The position numbers were made by a program, and so were the translations under genes. Under the pieces are notes generated by a model that saw only the letters and a program-made list of their open reading frames with translations, searched no databases and was not told the DNA's origin. Shown one piece after another: positions 43,401 through 46,400 of a stretch of DNA of 64,000 bases. The stretch spans positions 28,936,610-29,000,609 of the forward strand of contig CM026401.1 in the NCBI GenBank assembly GCA_014843695.1, read 5' to 3'. Source of the stretch: Archivesica marissinica (taxonomy: Eukaryota; Mollusca; Bivalvia; Venerida; Vesicomyidae). Each line of letters starts with the position of its first letter. The first letter of the stretch is position 1.

Positions 43401-46400
43401 ACATTAAGGGGATACGGGGCCTCTAAGATGAATCCGTCTGTTATATGTCACGTAGATACACTTTAAGGGGATACGTGGCCTCTTAGATGAATCCGTCTGT
43501 AATATGTCCCGTAAATACACTTTAAGGGGATACGGGGCCTCTTAGATGAATCCGTCTGTTATATGTCCCGTAAATACATTTTAAGGGGATACGGGGCCTC
43601 TTAGATGAATCCGTCTCTTATATGTCCCGTAAATACACTTTAAGGGGTTACGGGGCCTCTTAGATGAATCCGGCTGTTATACGTCCAGTAAATAAACTTT
43701 AAGGGGATACGGGGCCTCTTAGATGAATCCGTCTGTTATATGTCCCGTAAATACACTTTAAGGGGATACGGGGCCTCTTAGATGAATCCGGCTGTTATAT
43801 GTCCCGTAAATACACATTAAGGGGATACGGGGCATATTAGATGAATCCGTCTGTTATATGTCCCGTAAATACACCTTAAGGGGATACGGGGCCTCTTAGA
43901 TGAATCCGGCTGTTATATGTCCCGTAAATACACTTTAAGGGGATACGGGGCCTCTTAGATGAATCCGTCTGTAATATGTCCCGTAAATACTCTTTAAGGG
44001 GATACGGGGCCTCTTAGATGAATCCGTCTGTAATATGTACCGTAAATACTCTTTTAAGGGGATACGGGGCCTCTTAGATGAATCCGTCTGTAATATGTCC
44101 CGTAAATACACTATAAGGGGATACGGGGCCTCTTAGATGAATCCGGCTATCATATGTCCCGTAAATACATTTTAAGGGGATACGGGGCCTCTTAGATGAA
44201 TCCGTCTCTTATATGTCCCGTAAATACACTTTAAGGGGATACGGGGCCTCTTAGATGAATCCGGCTGTTATATGTCCCGTAAATACACTTTAAGGGGATA
44301 CGTGGCCTCTTACATGAATCCGTCGGTTATATGACCCGTAAATACACGTTAAGGGGATACGGGGCCTCTTAGATGAATCCGTCTGTTATATGTCCCGTAA
44401 ATACACTTTAAGGGGATACGGGGCCTCTTAGATGAATCCGTCTGTTATATGTCCCGTAAATACACTTTAAGGGGATACGGGGCCTCTTAGATGAATGTGG
44501 CTGTTATATGTCCCGTAAATACACTTTAAGGGGATACGGGGCATCTTAGATGAATCCGTCGGTTATAGTTCCCGTAAATACACTTTAAGGGGATACGGGG
44601 CCTCTTAGATGAATCCGTCTGTAATATGCCCCGTAAATACACTTTAATGGGATACGGGGCCTCTTAGATGAATCCGGCTGTTATACGTCCCGTAAATACA
44701 CTTTAAGGGAATACGGGGCCTCTTACATGAATCCGTCGGTTATATGACCCGTAAATACACGTTAAGGGGATACGGGGCCTCTTAGATGAATCCGTCGGTT
44801 ATATGTCCCGTAAATACAATTTAAGGGGATACGGGGCCTCTTAGATGAATCCGTCTGTTATATGTCCCGTAAATACACTTTAAGGGGATACGGGGCCTCT
44901 TAGATGAATCCGGCTGTTATATGACCCGTAAATACACTTTAAGAGGATACGGGGCCTCTTAGATGAATCCGGCTGTTATATGTCCCGTAAATACACATTA
45001 AGGGGATACGGGGCCTCTTAGATGAATCCGGCTGTTATATGTCCCGTAAATACACTTTAAGGGGGTACGGGGCCTCTTACATGAATCCGTCGGTTATATG
45101 TCCCGTAAATACACTTTAAGGGGATACGGGGCCTATTAGATGAATCCGGCTGTTATACGTCCCGTAAATACACTTTAAGGGGATACGGGGCCTCTTACAT
45201 GAATCCGTCTGTTATATGTCCCGTAAATACACTTTAAGGGGATACGGGGCCTCTTAGATGAATCCGTCTGTTATATGTCCCGTAAATACACTTTAAGGGG
45301 ATACGGGGCCTCTTAGATGAATCCGGCTGTTATATGTCCCGTAAATACACTTTAAGGGGATACGGGGCATCTTAGATGAATCCGTCGGTTATATGTCCCG
45401 TAAATACACTTTAAGGGGATACGGGGCATCTTAGATGAATCCGTCTGTTATATGTCCCGTAAATACACTTTAAAGCAGCATTATATCGTATGAAATAAAA
45501 GATATTTGAAAAATTCACTTTTTACGTATTCTAATATTATACTTTGTATGCTTATGTTCATTTGGTAAACATTGTTTTTTTGCGATAAAACAAACTCGAA
45601 ACCGAAAGTAGGAATTTCCGAGTCGATCGGTCACTCACATGTTTACAACCGGAACGCATCGTCCGCACTTGTTTGCATTCGGAATCCATCGTCCCCATTT
45701 GTCCCATGTTGTCTTTTTTAATTAAATTACTTGATACCCCTGTTAGCTAAGTATTTAGGGACATGTCTACATCCCCGCGAGGGGTTCGACATTAGATGAA
45801 GATAGATAGATAGATATATACGTTGTTTTCTACATCCTCTGTTGTTTCACGCATGCGCACTGTGTGTGCTTAAATTTCGTTTGTTGATAAACAAATTCAG
45901 GTATACGACGGTTTAAATTTATTGGAATTTTATCGTTTCTGAGCGACTATTTCGATTTTTGTAAACACACACACATTAGTATTTATATTTTACCCAAAAC
46001 ATCCCTTATTACGATGTAATGCTGCTTTAAGGGGACATGGCTCTTAGATGAATCCGTCTGTTTTCATCGCAGTTTCCTTCACACCGCATGCTATCAATTT
46101 TAACCCGTTTTCTCATCTTATAATTATTAGATTATTAAATATTGACAGAAATCCTACAGTATATCCAGTGGACACGTTACTGTGAAATGTGTTATCAATT
46201 AATGAACATGTTGTTGATAAAATCACATTTATCCTACCGCAACATCCGGTTTGGGAACAACAGTAAAAACAAAGAAATCCAACTAAAATGCCGTATATTC
46301 ATTTCGGGATAAATCGGCTTTTATCTGCCAATTTTAAAAAAACTGCAATGTCGATATTTGGCGGTATCCGACTGACAGTTAGATAGATAGCTAACACATT

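Larger units (their letters stand above)
36730..46292. repeat. Dispersed element E, copy 1, carrying the 59-bp array
   Basis: The left flank of the array (36730-36830: ttgaattagtaaaatcgc, ttgatgtaataagagaca) and its right flank (46059-46292: cccgttttctcatcttataa, aaatcctacagtatat, ccggtttgggaacaacagta) both match the compact copy at 47708-48330. So copy 1 is the same element blown up from within by the tandem array. Confidence 0.7.
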
